A stretch of DNA of 64,000 nucleotides. It comes from Clavelina lepadiformis (Eukaryota > Chordata > Ascidiacea > Aplousobranchia > Clavelinidae). This document shows positions 45,201-56,349 of the stretch, in pieces; the stretch's first letter is position 1; each line of letters opens with the position of its first letter. Made by a program: the position numbers and the translations under genes. The notes beneath the pieces were generated by a model that saw only the letters and a list, made by a program, of their open reading frames with translations, was not told the DNA's origin and ran no database searches. The stretch is taken from contig NC_135246.1 of assembly GCF_947623445.1 (NCBI RefSeq), positions 20,270,288-20,334,287 of the forward strand, given 5' to 3'.

Positions 45201-45635
45201 GACAAAGTTGTAGTTAGTGAGAAAATCCAATCCCAGGATGCAAAAGGGTGTGTCCGCCAGCACAAACTCAAAGGGATAAGAAAAGCGAGGATGCAGAGAA
45301 ACATTAAGCTGTTTAATGCCATACGTAGTAATAAGCGTGTTGTTGGCTGCAAAAAGCGGCGTTTTTGGTTCCCGATTTAATTTGTCAGCTGAACTAGCCG
45401 ATAACAGCGAAGTTGCGGCCGCGCTATCAACATAAAAATGAATATCATTGCAGTAATCATAAACAGTCAACAAAGGGCAGCCTCTTATGGCAGCTGATGC
45501 GATCGACGGGGCTGAGCGTTCTATTGTTGCGTCGACCGCCAAGCGTTTTTTGTCGCTTGTGACTGTTTTTTCCACATGTAGCATGTTGGGTGACAGCGGC
45601 GCGCATCCCTTCCAAAACGCGCGTGATAGTAACAT
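42276..45635 (-). pseudogene. pol: pol: protease, reverse transcriptase, RNase H, integrase
   Basis: The frame is -1 relative to gag, with a 115-nt overlap (45635-45521). Domains in order: aspartic protease (FYVDSAAATSLL, DSA in place of DTG; ILGLDFL), reverse transcriptase (FSKLDLQAAYHQI, LPFGLSVAP, then the YLDD active site in FAYLDDIIIGS), RNase H (LTVDASLTGIGATLEQ, FDRELLAAY, RTDHLPL), integrase with zinc motif (HNLSHPGK...CPNCQEG), DDE core (AIDLIGPLP; TSDRGPCF; GITERANAEIKR) and a GPF/Y-type C-terminal module (YVGPFPVLERYEKYF). An in-frame TGA at 44573-44571, within RT just before the active site, is the only stop; its CpG context would fit a C-to-T transition. Confidence 0.93.
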
Positions 45636-46732
45636 AAGCCATCAGAACCACGGGAAGCACCAGGGTAATCACCAGGGGAAGCACCATCGTAATTGTTGCG
45701 TTGATATTCTCGTTTCGGAAAGGTGGCAGGCGAATTTGAGAACCTGTCGTTGCGTTTGTTCGTGAAGGAAGAACCGCGTGGTCGTTGGTCATCTCGATCA
45801 CAGACGTTGTAGTTGCCTGATTCGTGGAACCGTCCATTGTTTGCGTGTGACGATCGTTGTTGCCAAGTCGCGTTGAATGCTTTGCGTTGGTTTGCTGGAT
45901 TTTCGTTGGAGTAGTAAGGATTTCTTGGTCCGAAACTCTTCGTTGCATGTTGTTGTCCTTCCGTATTAGTGATAGCAAGCGAAAGGTTGTTCCGTGCAGT
46001 TTGCGGTTGTTTAAGCAACAATACTTCGTGCGCTTTGTTTGCGAGGCTCTGTAGATTTTCATGTTCCACGCTGGCTAGCGCAATTGCGACGTACGGCGGT
46101 AACGCTTTGAGAAATTTCGCACGAATTAGTTTAACCACTGGCGGAGTAAGATTCTCTTGACCTACTGCACTCATCAATTCCCGCATTAAATGTTTGGGTG
46201 ATTGACCATGCAGCGTGAGGTCAGCCAACAAAAAATCCAAATGATCCTCACGTTTATCAAAGTTCCTCAAAATTTCGTTGATCAAGGTGTCGTAACAGTC
46301 CTGAGCCGACGCAGAAGGCAAACGAAGTAATGCAAGGTCTGTAGCCGGTATTGCTTCTACTGCTAGCAAGTAACGGTTTGTTTGCGAAGCGATGCGATAC
46401 AGAGAAAATTTGTGTTCCAGGTGGGAGATCCATGCTTCAGGATTGAATTTCCAAAAGGTAGGAAGCTTGACGTGTGAAAACAAATCGTTCCTCGAGGTAG
46501 TGTCCTGTGTCCGCACACTTATCAGTTCTTTCCTGTCAGCCCCCAGACCAGAGGGTCCGGCCGCCTCATTGCTGGAGGGCTCTGCCGATTGTTCTTCGTT
46601 TTCGTTCGACATGGTCGTATCCTGAATTGACTCGACGGGCCTTGTGGTTAATCGTGTGCTAATGTGATACTCTGACTTAGCTTTGCCTGGTAGAGAAGTA
46701 ACTTTTCGTAGTGTCGGCAACGGTTTTGGCAT
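45521..46732 (-). CDS. gag: gag polyprotein of gypsy element
   Basis: 403 codons from the Met at 46732. The capsid region (LPTFWKFNPEAWISHLEHKF through KLIRAKFLKALPPYVAIALA) has the usual retrotransposon Gag helices. The nucleocapsid end has an arginine/asparagine-rich stretch and a compact metal-binding-like motif, CYYHARFGRDARRC followed by HPTC, common in invertebrate gypsy Gags in place of a CCHC knuckle. It assembles the particle and packages RNA. Intact in this copy; pol is reached by -1 frameshifting in the overlap. Confidence 0.9.
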   Translation of the reverse strand: MPKPLPTLRKVTSLPGKAKSEYHISTRLTTRPVESIQDTTMSNENEEQSAEPSSNEAAGPSGLGADRKELISVRTQDTTSRNDLFSHVKLPTFWKFNPEAWISHLEHKFSLYRIASQTNRYLLAVEAIPATDLALLRLPSASAQDCYDTLINEILRNFDKREDHLDFLLADLTLHGQSPKHLMRELMSAVGQENLTPPVVKLIRAKFLKALPPYVAIALASVEHENLQSLANKAHEVLLLKQPQTARNNLSLAITNTEGQQHATKSFGPRNPYYSNENPANQRKAFNATWQQRSSHANNGRFHESGNYNVCDRDDQRPRGSSFTNKRNDRFSNSPATFPKREYQRNNYDGASPGDYPGASRGSDGLCYYHARFGRDARRCHPTCYMWKKQSQATKNAWRSTQQ

Positions 46733-47008
46733 TTATCAGAACCGATAAAAAATTCGCCGACACCGCGCAAAAATGTTGGGCACAAAAGATCCCGAAGAAA
46801 AAATTTCACGACAAAACTTTTATTGCATATTACAGCGCGGTGTAAAATGATAGCCTAAGCCAAGTGAGCATGCATTACGAGCTGGTGGGCATGCATTACA
46901 AACTAGGGTTGCAGCTATTTGTAAAAAGAACATGCAAAATCCACTTACCAGTGAAGAACGGGGCTGTAGGGATTGAAACACGTCGTGTCAACGTCGGGGT
47001 CACCAAAA

Positions 47009-47678
47009 TGCAGAGATCACTGCTTGTCTTAACTTATGTTATTCGGACTTAATTTACCTGCCGAATTAATGATCTGACTCTGTGGTTGCGTGCGGTTAGA
47101 ATGCTCTAACCTTACGTCTACTAACCGCAAGTTCTTACGATTAACAGATACAGTTTATCAGAAGCAATCCTTTAATGTAGGAACTGTACAGGTTCCGATT
47201 ATAATACATTCACAAACTTAACATTCATCATTTAAAACAAGTTTAAGGAATTACAATTTCGCGAATAACGTAGCACGTTCGTACGATTCAGTATCTCTCT
47301 GTCTGCGGCGCTACTCGCGTATCAGTTCGAGTTTATAAAGCGGAGCGATGTGAACGGAAATATTCAACACAATATACACGAACATTTCAGAATGTGTGAA
47401 CGATAAAAACAAAGCGTTGGCACTGGGAATTACATTCAGTTAAAACTGGAATGTTATGAAATCACCTGGTAACGCACTAAACGGCGTTTTCACATAAAGT
47501 TATTTAGGGCAAGTTTCCAAATATTACATTACGATTGCAGTTTTATCAAGTTGCAGCTGCAGCCAAATATTAAATGCTAGCTGCAGTTTTATCAAAGAAC
47601 AATGTTTCAATAATTAAATGGCGCATACGTTTTCACAATTGATATAACGGTATTGAAAGCGGCTCCCAGGCCGCTACA
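47009..47678 (-). repeat. 5' LTR of gypsy element
   Basis: 670 bp, the same structure as the LTR at 35842-36513, with a few substitutions such as TTATTGTAGG versus TTAATGTAGG. The promoter should lie here; on the minus strand it directs transcription toward gag. A candidate TATA (TTTATAAA, around 47333-47340) reads the same way on either strand. Confidence 0.9.
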
Positions 47679-48197
47679 GACGAAAAACGAAAGAAACTGT
47701 TATTGATTTTGTGCTTTTAACTACGTGTATGTTAATTAAAGGTGTGGCCCGCGGTTTCAACCAGTTGTTGGGATTTGGCCCTCTTGTACAAAAGGTTGCA
47801 CACCCCTGTTTTAGTAGATTAGGCTTGCAGGGCTGTAGGCTTGGGTCGCTAGGTTTTTGAATAGACTTATTCCTTAAACATATTTGGGCAAATTTAAACC
47901 GGTTAGAACTGGTTTGAAAATATTTCCAAACATTTTTAAATATTTGAACATATTTGTGCAAATGTAAACCGGTTTGAACCGTTTTGGAAATATTTCCAAA
48001 CATTTTGACATATATGGACATTTCTGGCGAAATTTAAAACAGCTTTAACCGGTTTGGAAATATTTCGAAAAATTTTAACGTATTTGGGCAAATGTAAACC
48101 GGTTAAATGCAAATGTGAAACGTAAACCGGTTTGAAAATATTTCGAAACATTTTGACATATTTATTATCTTAAAATATTTTGGAAGAATTTTGAAAT

Positions 48198-48590
48198 CCT
48201 GTTCATTTATGTTCAGATAAAATACCAGGAGGATCTCAAAATGACAAAAGGAAGAGCGATCAAGGTCGTCGATGAGTTTTATTTGAGGAGAGTCCGACAA
48301 GCAACGAGGATATCGAGTGATCTGGAGTACAAAGGACTGAAGAACAAGCAGCAGGAGCGCACTCCCGAAAAATGTAAAGAAAAAAGTTTGAATCATTTAG
48401 TGTGAGAATTCCAGATTCAAGAATTTGCTCAAAAAACTGCATTAAGTCCTTTTATCCTACATCTCGGCGGATACAAAACTCAGCGAAGTGACCGGGCTTG
48501 TTTAGATGGTAATTCAAATTGAAAAATGGTACTTTGCATTGTTTAACATAAGGCTTCGGATAGGACTACAGACCCTTAATATGTTTGGGC
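48198..48590 (+). repeat. Cassette 1 in satellite: nebulin/LASP-like module
   Basis: A possible exon spans 48217-48373: acceptor TTATGTTCAG, in-frame IKYQEDLKMTKG, then VVDEFYLRRVRQAT, then SSDLEYKGLKN, donor GTAAAG. Nebulin-family modules are ~35 aa actin-binding units marked by SDxxYK; here SDLEYK, with KYxEDxxxxKG and VVD...RVxxAT at the expected spacing. Unspliced, the frame ends at a TGA at 48405. Two nearly identical copies follow. Confidence 0.6.
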
Positions 48591-50397
48591 AAATTTAAAC
48601 CAGTTTGGAATAATTTGGAAACCTTTTGACATGTTTGGAAATTTTCGCCAAATTTAAAACAGCTTTAACCAATTTGGAAATATTTGGAAACATTTTGAAA
48701 TATTTGAACAAATTTTGGCAAATGTAAACCGGTTTGAACTGGTTTGAAAATATTTGGAAATATTTTGATATAATTGGACATGTTTGGCCAAATAAAAGAT
48801 TTTACTTGTTTGGAAGTCTTTGGAAACATTTTGAAATATTTGAACATAATATGTTCAGATATTTAAACATATTTGGGCAAATGTAAACCGGTTTGAACTG
48901 GTTTGGAAATATTTGGAAACATTTTGACATATTTATACATTTCTGGCCAAATTTAAAACAGATTTTACTGGTTTGGAAATTTTTAGAAACAATTTGAAAT
49001 ATTTGAATATATTTGGGCAAATGTAAAGCAGTTTGAAATGGTTTGGAAATATTTTGATACATTTTGACATATTTGGACATTTCTGCACAAATTAAGATAG
49101 CTTTTACCAGTTAGGAAATATTTCGAAACATTTTGTAATATTTGAACATATTTGGGCAAATTTAAACTGGTTTGAACTGGTTTGGAAATATTTAGCAATA
49201 TTTTGATATATTTGGACATGTTTGGCTAAATTTAAAAAAGCTTTAACCGGTTTGGAATGATTTGGAAACATTTTGAAATATTTGAACATATTTGAACAAA
49301 TGTAAACCGGTTTGCACTGGTTTAGAAATATTTGGAAACATTTTGAAATATTTGAACATATTTGTGCAATTGTAAACCGGTTGGAACTGGTTTGGAAATA
49401 TTTGGAAACATTTTGACAGATTTGGACATTTTTGGGCAAATTTAAAACAGCTTTAACCGGTTTGGAAAAATTTCGAAACTTTTGAACATATTTGAACAAA
49501 TGTAAACCGGTTTGAACTGGTTTGGAAATATTTCGAAACATTTGGACATATTTGAACATTTTTGGCCAAATTTAAAAAGCTTTTACCGGTTTGGAAATAT
49601 TTTGAAACATTTTGAAGTAGTTGAACATATTTGGGCAAATGTAATACGGTTTGAACTGGTTTGGAAATATTTTGAAATATTTCAATATATTTGTGCAAAT
49701 GTAAAATAGCTTTAACCGGTTTGGAAATATTTCGAAACATTTTGAAATATTTGAACATATTTGTGCAAATGTAAACCGGTTTGAACTGGTTTGGAAATAT
49801 TTTGAAATATTTCAATATATTTGTGCAAATGTAAAATAGCTTTAACCGGTTTGGAAATATTTCGAAACATTTTGAAATATTTGAACATATTTGGGCAAAT
49901 GTAAACCGGTTTGAACTGGTTTGAAAATATTTGGAAACATTTTGACAGATTTAAACATTTCAGGCTAAATTTAAAACGGCTTTTACCGGTTTGGAAATAT
50001 TTTGAAACATTTTGTAATATTTGAACATATTTGGGCAAATTTAAACCGGTTTGAACTGGTTTGGAAATATTTGGAAACATTTCGACAAATTAGACATTTC
50101 TGGCGAAATTTAAAACAGATTTTACTGGTTTGGATATATTTGGAAACATTTTGAAACATTTGAATATATTTGGGCAAATTTAAAACAGCTTTAAACGGTT
50201 TGGAAGTATTTCGAAATATTTTGAAATATTTTTACTTATTTGGGGAAATGTGAACCGAACCGGCTTGAACTGGTTTGAAAATATTTGAAAACATTTTGAC
50301 ATATTTGGACATTTTTTTGCCAAATTTTAAACAGCTTTAACCGGTTTGGAAATATTTCGAAACATTTAGAAATATTTAATATTGAAATATTTTAAAA

Positions 50398-50791
50398 TCC
50401 TATTCATTTATGTTCAGATAAAATACCAGGAGGATCTCAAAATGACAAAAGGAAGAGTGATCAATGTCGTCGATGAGTTTTATTTGAGGAGAGTCCGACA
50501 AGCAACGAGGATATCGAGTGATCTGGAGTACAAAGGACTGAAGAACAAGCAGCCTGAGCGCACTCCCGAAAAATGTAAAGAAAAAAGTTTGAATCATTTA
50601 GTGTGAGAATTCCAGATTCAAGGTTTTGCTCAAAATACTGCATTAAGTTCTTTTATCCTACATCTCGGCGGATACAAAACTCAGCGAGGTGACCGGGCTT
50701 GTTTAGATGGTAATTCAAATTGAAAAATGGTACTTTGCATTGTTTAACATAAGGCTTCGGATGGGACTACAGACCGTTAACATGTCTGGGC
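50398..50791 (+). repeat. Cassette 2 in satellite: nebulin/LASP-like module
   Basis: Near-identical to cassette 1 over its whole length, including the non-coding downstream part (GGATACAAAACTCAGCGAGG, then AAGGCTTCGGATGGG). The possible exon starts at 50418. Coding changes are few (VINVVDEF instead of AIKVVDEF; KQPER instead of KQQER), so the frame is conserved. Confidence 0.6.
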
Positions 50792-52027
50792 AAATTTAAA
50801 CCAGTTTGGAATAATTTGGAAACCTTTTGACATGTTTGGACATGTTTGGCCAAATGTAAACAGTTTAGGAAATACTGGTGAACAGTTTTACATATTTGAA
50901 CATTTTTGGGCAAATTTAAAACAGCTTTAACCAGTTTGGAAATATTTCGAAACATTTTTAAATATTTGATCATATTTGGGCAAATGTAAACCGGTTTGAA
51001 TTGGTTTGGAAATATTTGGAAACATTTTGACATATTTGGACATTTCTGGCGAAATTTAAAACAGCTTTTACTGGTTTGGAAATATTTCGAAACATTTTGA
51101 AATATTTGAACCAATTCGGGAAAATGCAAACCGGTTTGAACTGGTTTGGAAATATTTTGAAACATTTGGACATATTTGGACATTTTTGGCCCAATTTAAA
51201 AAAGCTTTAACCGGTTTAGAAATATTTGGAAACATTTTGAAATATTTGAACATATTTGGGAAAATGTAAACCGGTTTGAGCTGGTTTGGAAATATTTGGA
51301 AACATTTTGATATATTTGGACGTTTTTTACCAAATTCAAAACAGCTTTTACCAGTTTGGAAATATTTCGAAACATTTGAATATATTTGGGCAAATGTAAA
51401 CCGGTTAGAACTGGTTTGGAAATATTTCGAAACATTTTGAATTATTTGAACATATTTGGGCAAATGTAAACCGGTTTGAACTGGTTTGGAATTATTTCTA
51501 AACATTTGAATGTATTTGGGCAAATGTAAAACAGCTTTAACCAGTTTGGAAATATTTCGAAACATTTTGAAATATTTGAACATATTTGGGCAAATGTAAA
51601 CCGGTTTGAACTAGTTTGGAAATATTTAGAAACTTTTTGAAATATTTGAATTTATTTGTGCAAATGTAAACCGGTTGGAACTGGTTTGGAAATATTTGGA
51701 AACATTTTGATATATTTGGACCGTTTTTGCCAAATTGAAAACTGCTTTAACCGGTTTGGAAACATTTCGAAACATTTGAACATATTTGTGCAAATATAAA
51801 CCGGTTTGAACTAGTTTGGAAACATTTGCAAACCTTTTTACATATTTGAACATTTTTTTTCAAATTTAAAACAGCTTTGACCGGTTTGGAAAAATTTTAA
51901 AACGTTTGAACATATTTGGGCCAATGTAAACCGGTTAAATGCAATTGTCAAATGTAAACCGGTTTGGAAATATTTCGAAACATTTTGACATATTTATTAT
52001 TTTAAAATATTTTTGAGGAATTTTAAA

Positions 52028-52422
52028 ATCCTGTTCATTTATGTTCAGATAAAATACCAGGAGGATCTCAAAATGACAAAAGGAAGAGCGATCCAGGTCG
52101 TCGATGATTTGAATTTGAGGAGAGTCCGACAAGCAACGAGGATATCGAGTGATCTGGAGTACAAAGGACTGAAGAACAAGCAGCCTGAGCGCACTCCCGA
52201 AAAATGTAAAGAAAAAAGTTTGAATCATTTAGTGTGTGAATTCCAGATTCAAGAATTTGCTCAAAATACTGCATTAAGTCCTTTTATCCTACATCTCGGC
52301 GGATAAAGAACTCAGCGAGGTGACCGGGCTTGTTTAGATGGTAATTCAAATTGAAAAATGGTACTTTGCATTGTTTAACATAAGGCTTCGGATAGGACTA
52401 CAGACTCTTAATATGTTTGGGC
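52028..52422 (+). repeat. Cassette 3 in satellite: nebulin/LASP-like module
   Basis: Third copy; the possible exon starts at 52049. It has VVDDLNLRRVRQAT and SSDLEYKG. The TGA that ends copies 1 and 2 is changed to TGTGAA here, so the unspliced frame runs on to 52306. The spacing of cassettes (2.2 and 1.6 kb) is set by the number of 70-bp monomers between them. Confidence 0.6.
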
Positions 52423-52590
52423 AAATTCAAACCAGTTTGCAATAATTTGGAAACCTTTTGACATGTTTGGATATGTTTGGCCAAATTTAAAACAGCTTTA
52501 ACCGGTTTAGAAATATTTGGAAGCATTTTGAAATATTTGAACATAATATGTTGAAATATTTGAACATATTTGGGCAAATGCGTTGCTGTC

Positions 52591-53138
52591 TCTGTAATGT
52601 TTCTTCAAATCAACACCAACTTCATAAAGTTTAATTGTTATATTGTCCGAATAGGTTGTATCGAATTAGAAATATTTACACCATCTTTCCACATTTAAAC
52701 AAAGCTATAACTCAAATTCAGTAATGATTCCAATTCCGAATAATTCAGCAATAACTTCAATTCAGCAGAACAGAAAAAATACCCAAGATAAGAGAGGTAC
52801 TAGCCAGTCCTGAAGGGACTAGCCCTCCAAGACTAGCCAGCCCGAGCAGAACGATTTCAACCAAGTTTAACCTTTTATATCATACACCTCAACCAATCAG
52901 CTAACGCCATGTTATATTTATCATTGCTACGTATATATGTGTAATATCTATTATTCTTCGTCATCCAAACATTTCATCAAGTACACTTCAAACTTTACGC
53001 CGTAAATACAAGGTACTTGAAATACTTATATCTGCGTCCAATATGTCGGTTTAGAATTCCTTGTTTAAATAAGAGCTTAGCACGAAATACGCAGCTTTGT
53101 AAACATTACATTATCTAAACTGGAGAAAATACAAAAAC
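52591..53138. other. Spacer after the satellite array
   Basis: No gene seen. A short repeat of ACTAGCC (52800-52847) is the only pattern noted. Confidence 0.4.
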
Positions 53139-54567
53139 TCATGCAAAATGCCAAATTGTATAGATTATTGCAATTATTATCACGAACGCCACAACTCTAT
53201 CCACTTCGGCCGGGTTCAATGCATTCTTGCGGTCCCAAAAGCTTTTGAAGTCGTTTATAACCTCGTCCCAGTTTAAGCAGTTAATTCGTTGCTGTAAAAA
53301 GTAGCGAGGATTTGTGTTAATCATTGCATGAGTTGTTTCAACTGTACAGTCAGTTTGTACTGTATGTATTTAGCGAAACTTACAATTGGGACGCTTTTCC
53401 GGCGGCGATCCATAGAATCAGCCATCTCCTTTGCCTCGGGTTGATCAGTGTGACACTTGCCACGTAAGTGTCTCACGAGGCCATTCCAAGAAGTCAGCCT
53501 TTTTTTGCAAAGTTCGCACTCAAAATCACCTTCTCCATAATACGGTTTATCGTGCACGACTTTGCAGTGGCGCGAGATATTCGAATTCATGACACCACAG
53601 TATCTACAACAATTACTACCACCATTATGTCGTTGGTCTTGGACATGTTTGGCTTTTGTTTTATTTTACACATAAAAATCAAATACAGCATTGAAAAGCT
53701 GAAAGTATTTTAAATTCGCTTCCATTTATACTTGAAAGCTGGCCGAAATTATAGTAGAACTTACGGACACTTTTTCTTCGGTATAATCCGTTTCTTTTTC
53801 TTCGGTTTTACATCACTTTGTTCTTTTGACCTGGAAAGAGTTTAATAAAATTTTGACTGTTTTTGGCAATTAGTTGAGAGGCCACAAGAAAACACAGGAA
53901 TTAAAATTACTCTCTCAAGAGATTTTTGCGTGAAAGAAACTCTTTATTTGCTTATCTGCAGTTATGTTATGAAACAAATTTTAAATCAAACGCTTTCAAA
54001 GTGTACGTGTCAATGATGGTTTTCACAAAAGCTCTACTTACCCAGAAGGATTAATGGCCTCGTTTGCCATATCCTGTACAAACTCTCTGAAAAAGTACAA
54101 TCGTTAGTATTTTCTGTTACAATTTGTTACACATAATTCGGCATACCTGGCACCCGTTTGAGTCGCAACCTTTTCGGCTTCGGTTATGCCACTTATTGAC
54201 GGGATATCGTCAAGTTGGTCAAGTTCAAACTCGTATGGATCGCGTCTTTCTTCTTCTTGTCCCCCCTGCAGAAGTAGGATTAAACCGGTATGTTAAATTT
54301 TTGCCAGTAAAGTTGACATTGTCTTTATTATTTTATCGATAAAAGCAACCAACCCGATGCTTCCTCAAACGGATGCCAGACTGCTTTGGGTCCTTTTCTT
54401 CTTTACGATTCTTTCCTGCACAATTCTCTTCCCCTAGAAACGAATAGCAGACTATTTAACACACGTACATGGCTACATAAGTACGCACTCGATTCCACAA
54501 GCTAGTGTACATTACCTGATGTCACAAATTCAACCATCTCCATGTCTGTCATTTCGTTCATATTCAT
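53139..54567 (-). pseudogene. Zinc-finger tyrosine recombinase, copy 3 (5' part only)
   Basis: Minus-strand exons: start 54567-54516 (MNMNEMTDMEMVEFVTSG), then at about 54434-54346 (EENCAGKNRKEEKDPKQS), 54270-54150 (DPYEFELDQLDDIPSI), 54088-54044 (REFVQDMANEAINPS), 53832-53767 (SKEQSDVKPKKKKRI...KKKCP), 53602-53385 (two C2H2 fingers: YCGVMNSNISRHCKVV and FECELCKKRLTSWNG) and about 53300-53190 (WDRKNALNPAEVDRV). All introns start GT and end AG. It supplies the N-terminal exons missing from copy 1 and shares intron sequence with it, but the recombinase core is absent; the sequence changes to other DNA at about 53.14 kb. Lysine-rich KKKKRIIPKKK is a likely nuclear localisation signal. Confidence 0.68.
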
Positions 54568-54698
54568 TTTCGTTAATTTGTTTTTTGATATTACCTGTGT
54601 AAATTAACTGATGCATTTACTTTGGCCACTTTTTAGCGAATTAGGGAAAAACATTACATGTCTTTGAGCCCTATCTGATCAAAGACTATGGCTAACAA

Positions 54699-55042
54699 TT
54701 GAAAATAGCTAAAAAGACTGTAAAACTTTCGGGCCAAGCCACGTGTGTTCTTTCAGCCGCCTGGCAAGCTGTACATAAAACTGGTCTTCTAACAAAACCT
54801 GAAGCCTTATGTAGCCAGTTCTCACTTGATAATACGCTGCAGGAGATGAGAAGAAAAAATGACCCAATAAGGTCATATATGCTGCTGGGTTTGACAAAAG
54901 CATAAAATTTACAAAAGAAATGAGAAAATGGACGTCGCCAGCAAAGTCGCAACGGGATACAAGAAGAATTAATGATCCAGAAAGTTATCAATTTTACGGT
55001 CGTGAGTTTAGAACTGAAGAACCTAACAAAGGCGCTCTATAA
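54699..55042 (+). pseudogene. Unidentified coding remnant with a frame change
   Basis: The frame from 54699 (KLSGQATCVLSAAWQAVHKT, KPEALCSQFSLDNTLQEMRR) ends at a TAA after SYMLLGLTKA. In an overlapping frame a second coding-like stretch continues (AAGFDKSIKFTKEMRKW, RRINDPESYQFYGREFRTEE) to a TAA at 55042. Composition looks like real protein in both parts, as expected for one gene with a frameshift near 54890. I do not recognise the family. It starts 130 bp beyond the recombinase copy 3 start, on the opposite strand. Confidence 0.35.
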
Positions 55043-56349
55043 AGAGATTGATTGAGTAAAATAATCGATTTTTCCTCGGGTAATTAAAAAGTGTGGAAAA
55101 AAGATACTGTAATAAGCAAACAATCAGAGACCCATGTTTTAAGGTTTTAATTAAATAAAAATAGGATACACATCTAAAAACAAACAAAAAGGTTAACAGC
55201 TAGGTTACAAAATAACACACGCCTTAATGTGATGTTTAGTTTATGTCACCCTAAACTCATTCATTCGTTATTCACCCTGGAAATGTTTTATTTATGCCCG
55301 GGCCACCAGCATTAGGTCTTATGCGACTACCCCAAGGTACAACAACTGTTTGTTGTTGCATTCACTAAGCGCGTTATACTTTTTATGAGTCGACCCGAAC
55401 TCTATATAATCTATTATCGACCATTTAATAGCGCGAATTAGGTATGTGGAGTTACTATGTAATTCTCAAGGTGCATTGACTTTAAAGATTAAATCACTAC
55501 GGACGTAACCGCCTTTCCGCCCTTTTCATTTAGGCTTAAACAGGTGTTTCAATTTTGTTAGTTTTTGGGTACTACCAGGCATGCATTCCTTGTTTCAGAA
55601 GCAGTGTGAAATCATTTCATGACAAATATATATAACAATGCTTTAAAGCGCATTATTAGACTTGATTACAAATTACTGTAGATCAATTGCATTGTTAAAT
55701 TTACGTCTTCTTAATTCAAAAGGGAAAGATTATAAGTGTTTGTCCACGGCGCCGCCTACAGCAAAATCGGTAAATGTTTCCGCTGTGCTATCTGAAGTTA
55801 TGTTTTAAAAACTTGTTCTCCTGATAAACGACCAGAACTCAGAGTCATATTGAACATTGTTGATTTGATTTCATCCAATTCATCACATTATGTTGCGTCA
55901 TGTAGCTGCATGGGAAAAAAGTTACGCCTAATTAGATCTCGCGGTAGATTTGGAATTTTTAGTTCTCTCTGGGGAATGAAGATTTTACCGTTTTGACTAT
56001 ACCAAAAAATTAGTCGCATTTCATTGGCTTCGACTGTAATGATTAATGATTGGAATTGACGTGGAATTCGAAAAAGAAAAAAAGGCAAGTTTGAACAAAA
56101 TTTAGTTAAACTAAACCATAGCATGGGTTAATTATCACTACCAAATCTTTCGGTTAAGATGAGTATAAAAACATTCCCTGTACGTTGAAAAATGTTTTTT
56201 AGTGTTATTCAAACACAGGTAGGCAGAGATCATAAGGACATTTTATCAAGTTACTGAAATAAACAAGGATAATGCAGAAAAAGCGATTAACAAAGGTGGG
56301 ATAAACATGGAAAAGACGCGACACACAACACAGAGCATGACGTTTCTTC
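55043..56349. other. Intergenic, no gene seen
   Basis: AT-rich; short open frames only. No inverted repeats with target duplications were recognised. Confidence 0.45.

Larger units (their letters stand above)
47880..52590. repeat. Satellite array of ~70-bp alternating monomers
   Basis: Two related unit types alternate: one with AACCGGTTTGAACTGGTTTG, the other with ACAGCTTTAACCGGTTTGG; both continue GGAAATATTTSGAAACATTT and end near TTTGGGCAAATG. The array is interrupted by three ~395-bp coding-like cassettes. Because monomers are close to multiples of three, the minus strand stays open for up to 171 codons, giving repetitive peptides (NVSKYFQTSSNRFTFAQ). These are by-products of the repeat, not genes. 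Confidence 0.9.

Noticed and set aside
47674-51853. Many long minus-strand open frames with MSKYVKMFQNISKPV-type peptides
   Set aside because: They are translations of the ~70-bp satellite; frames shift with monomer length and have no splice or start context.
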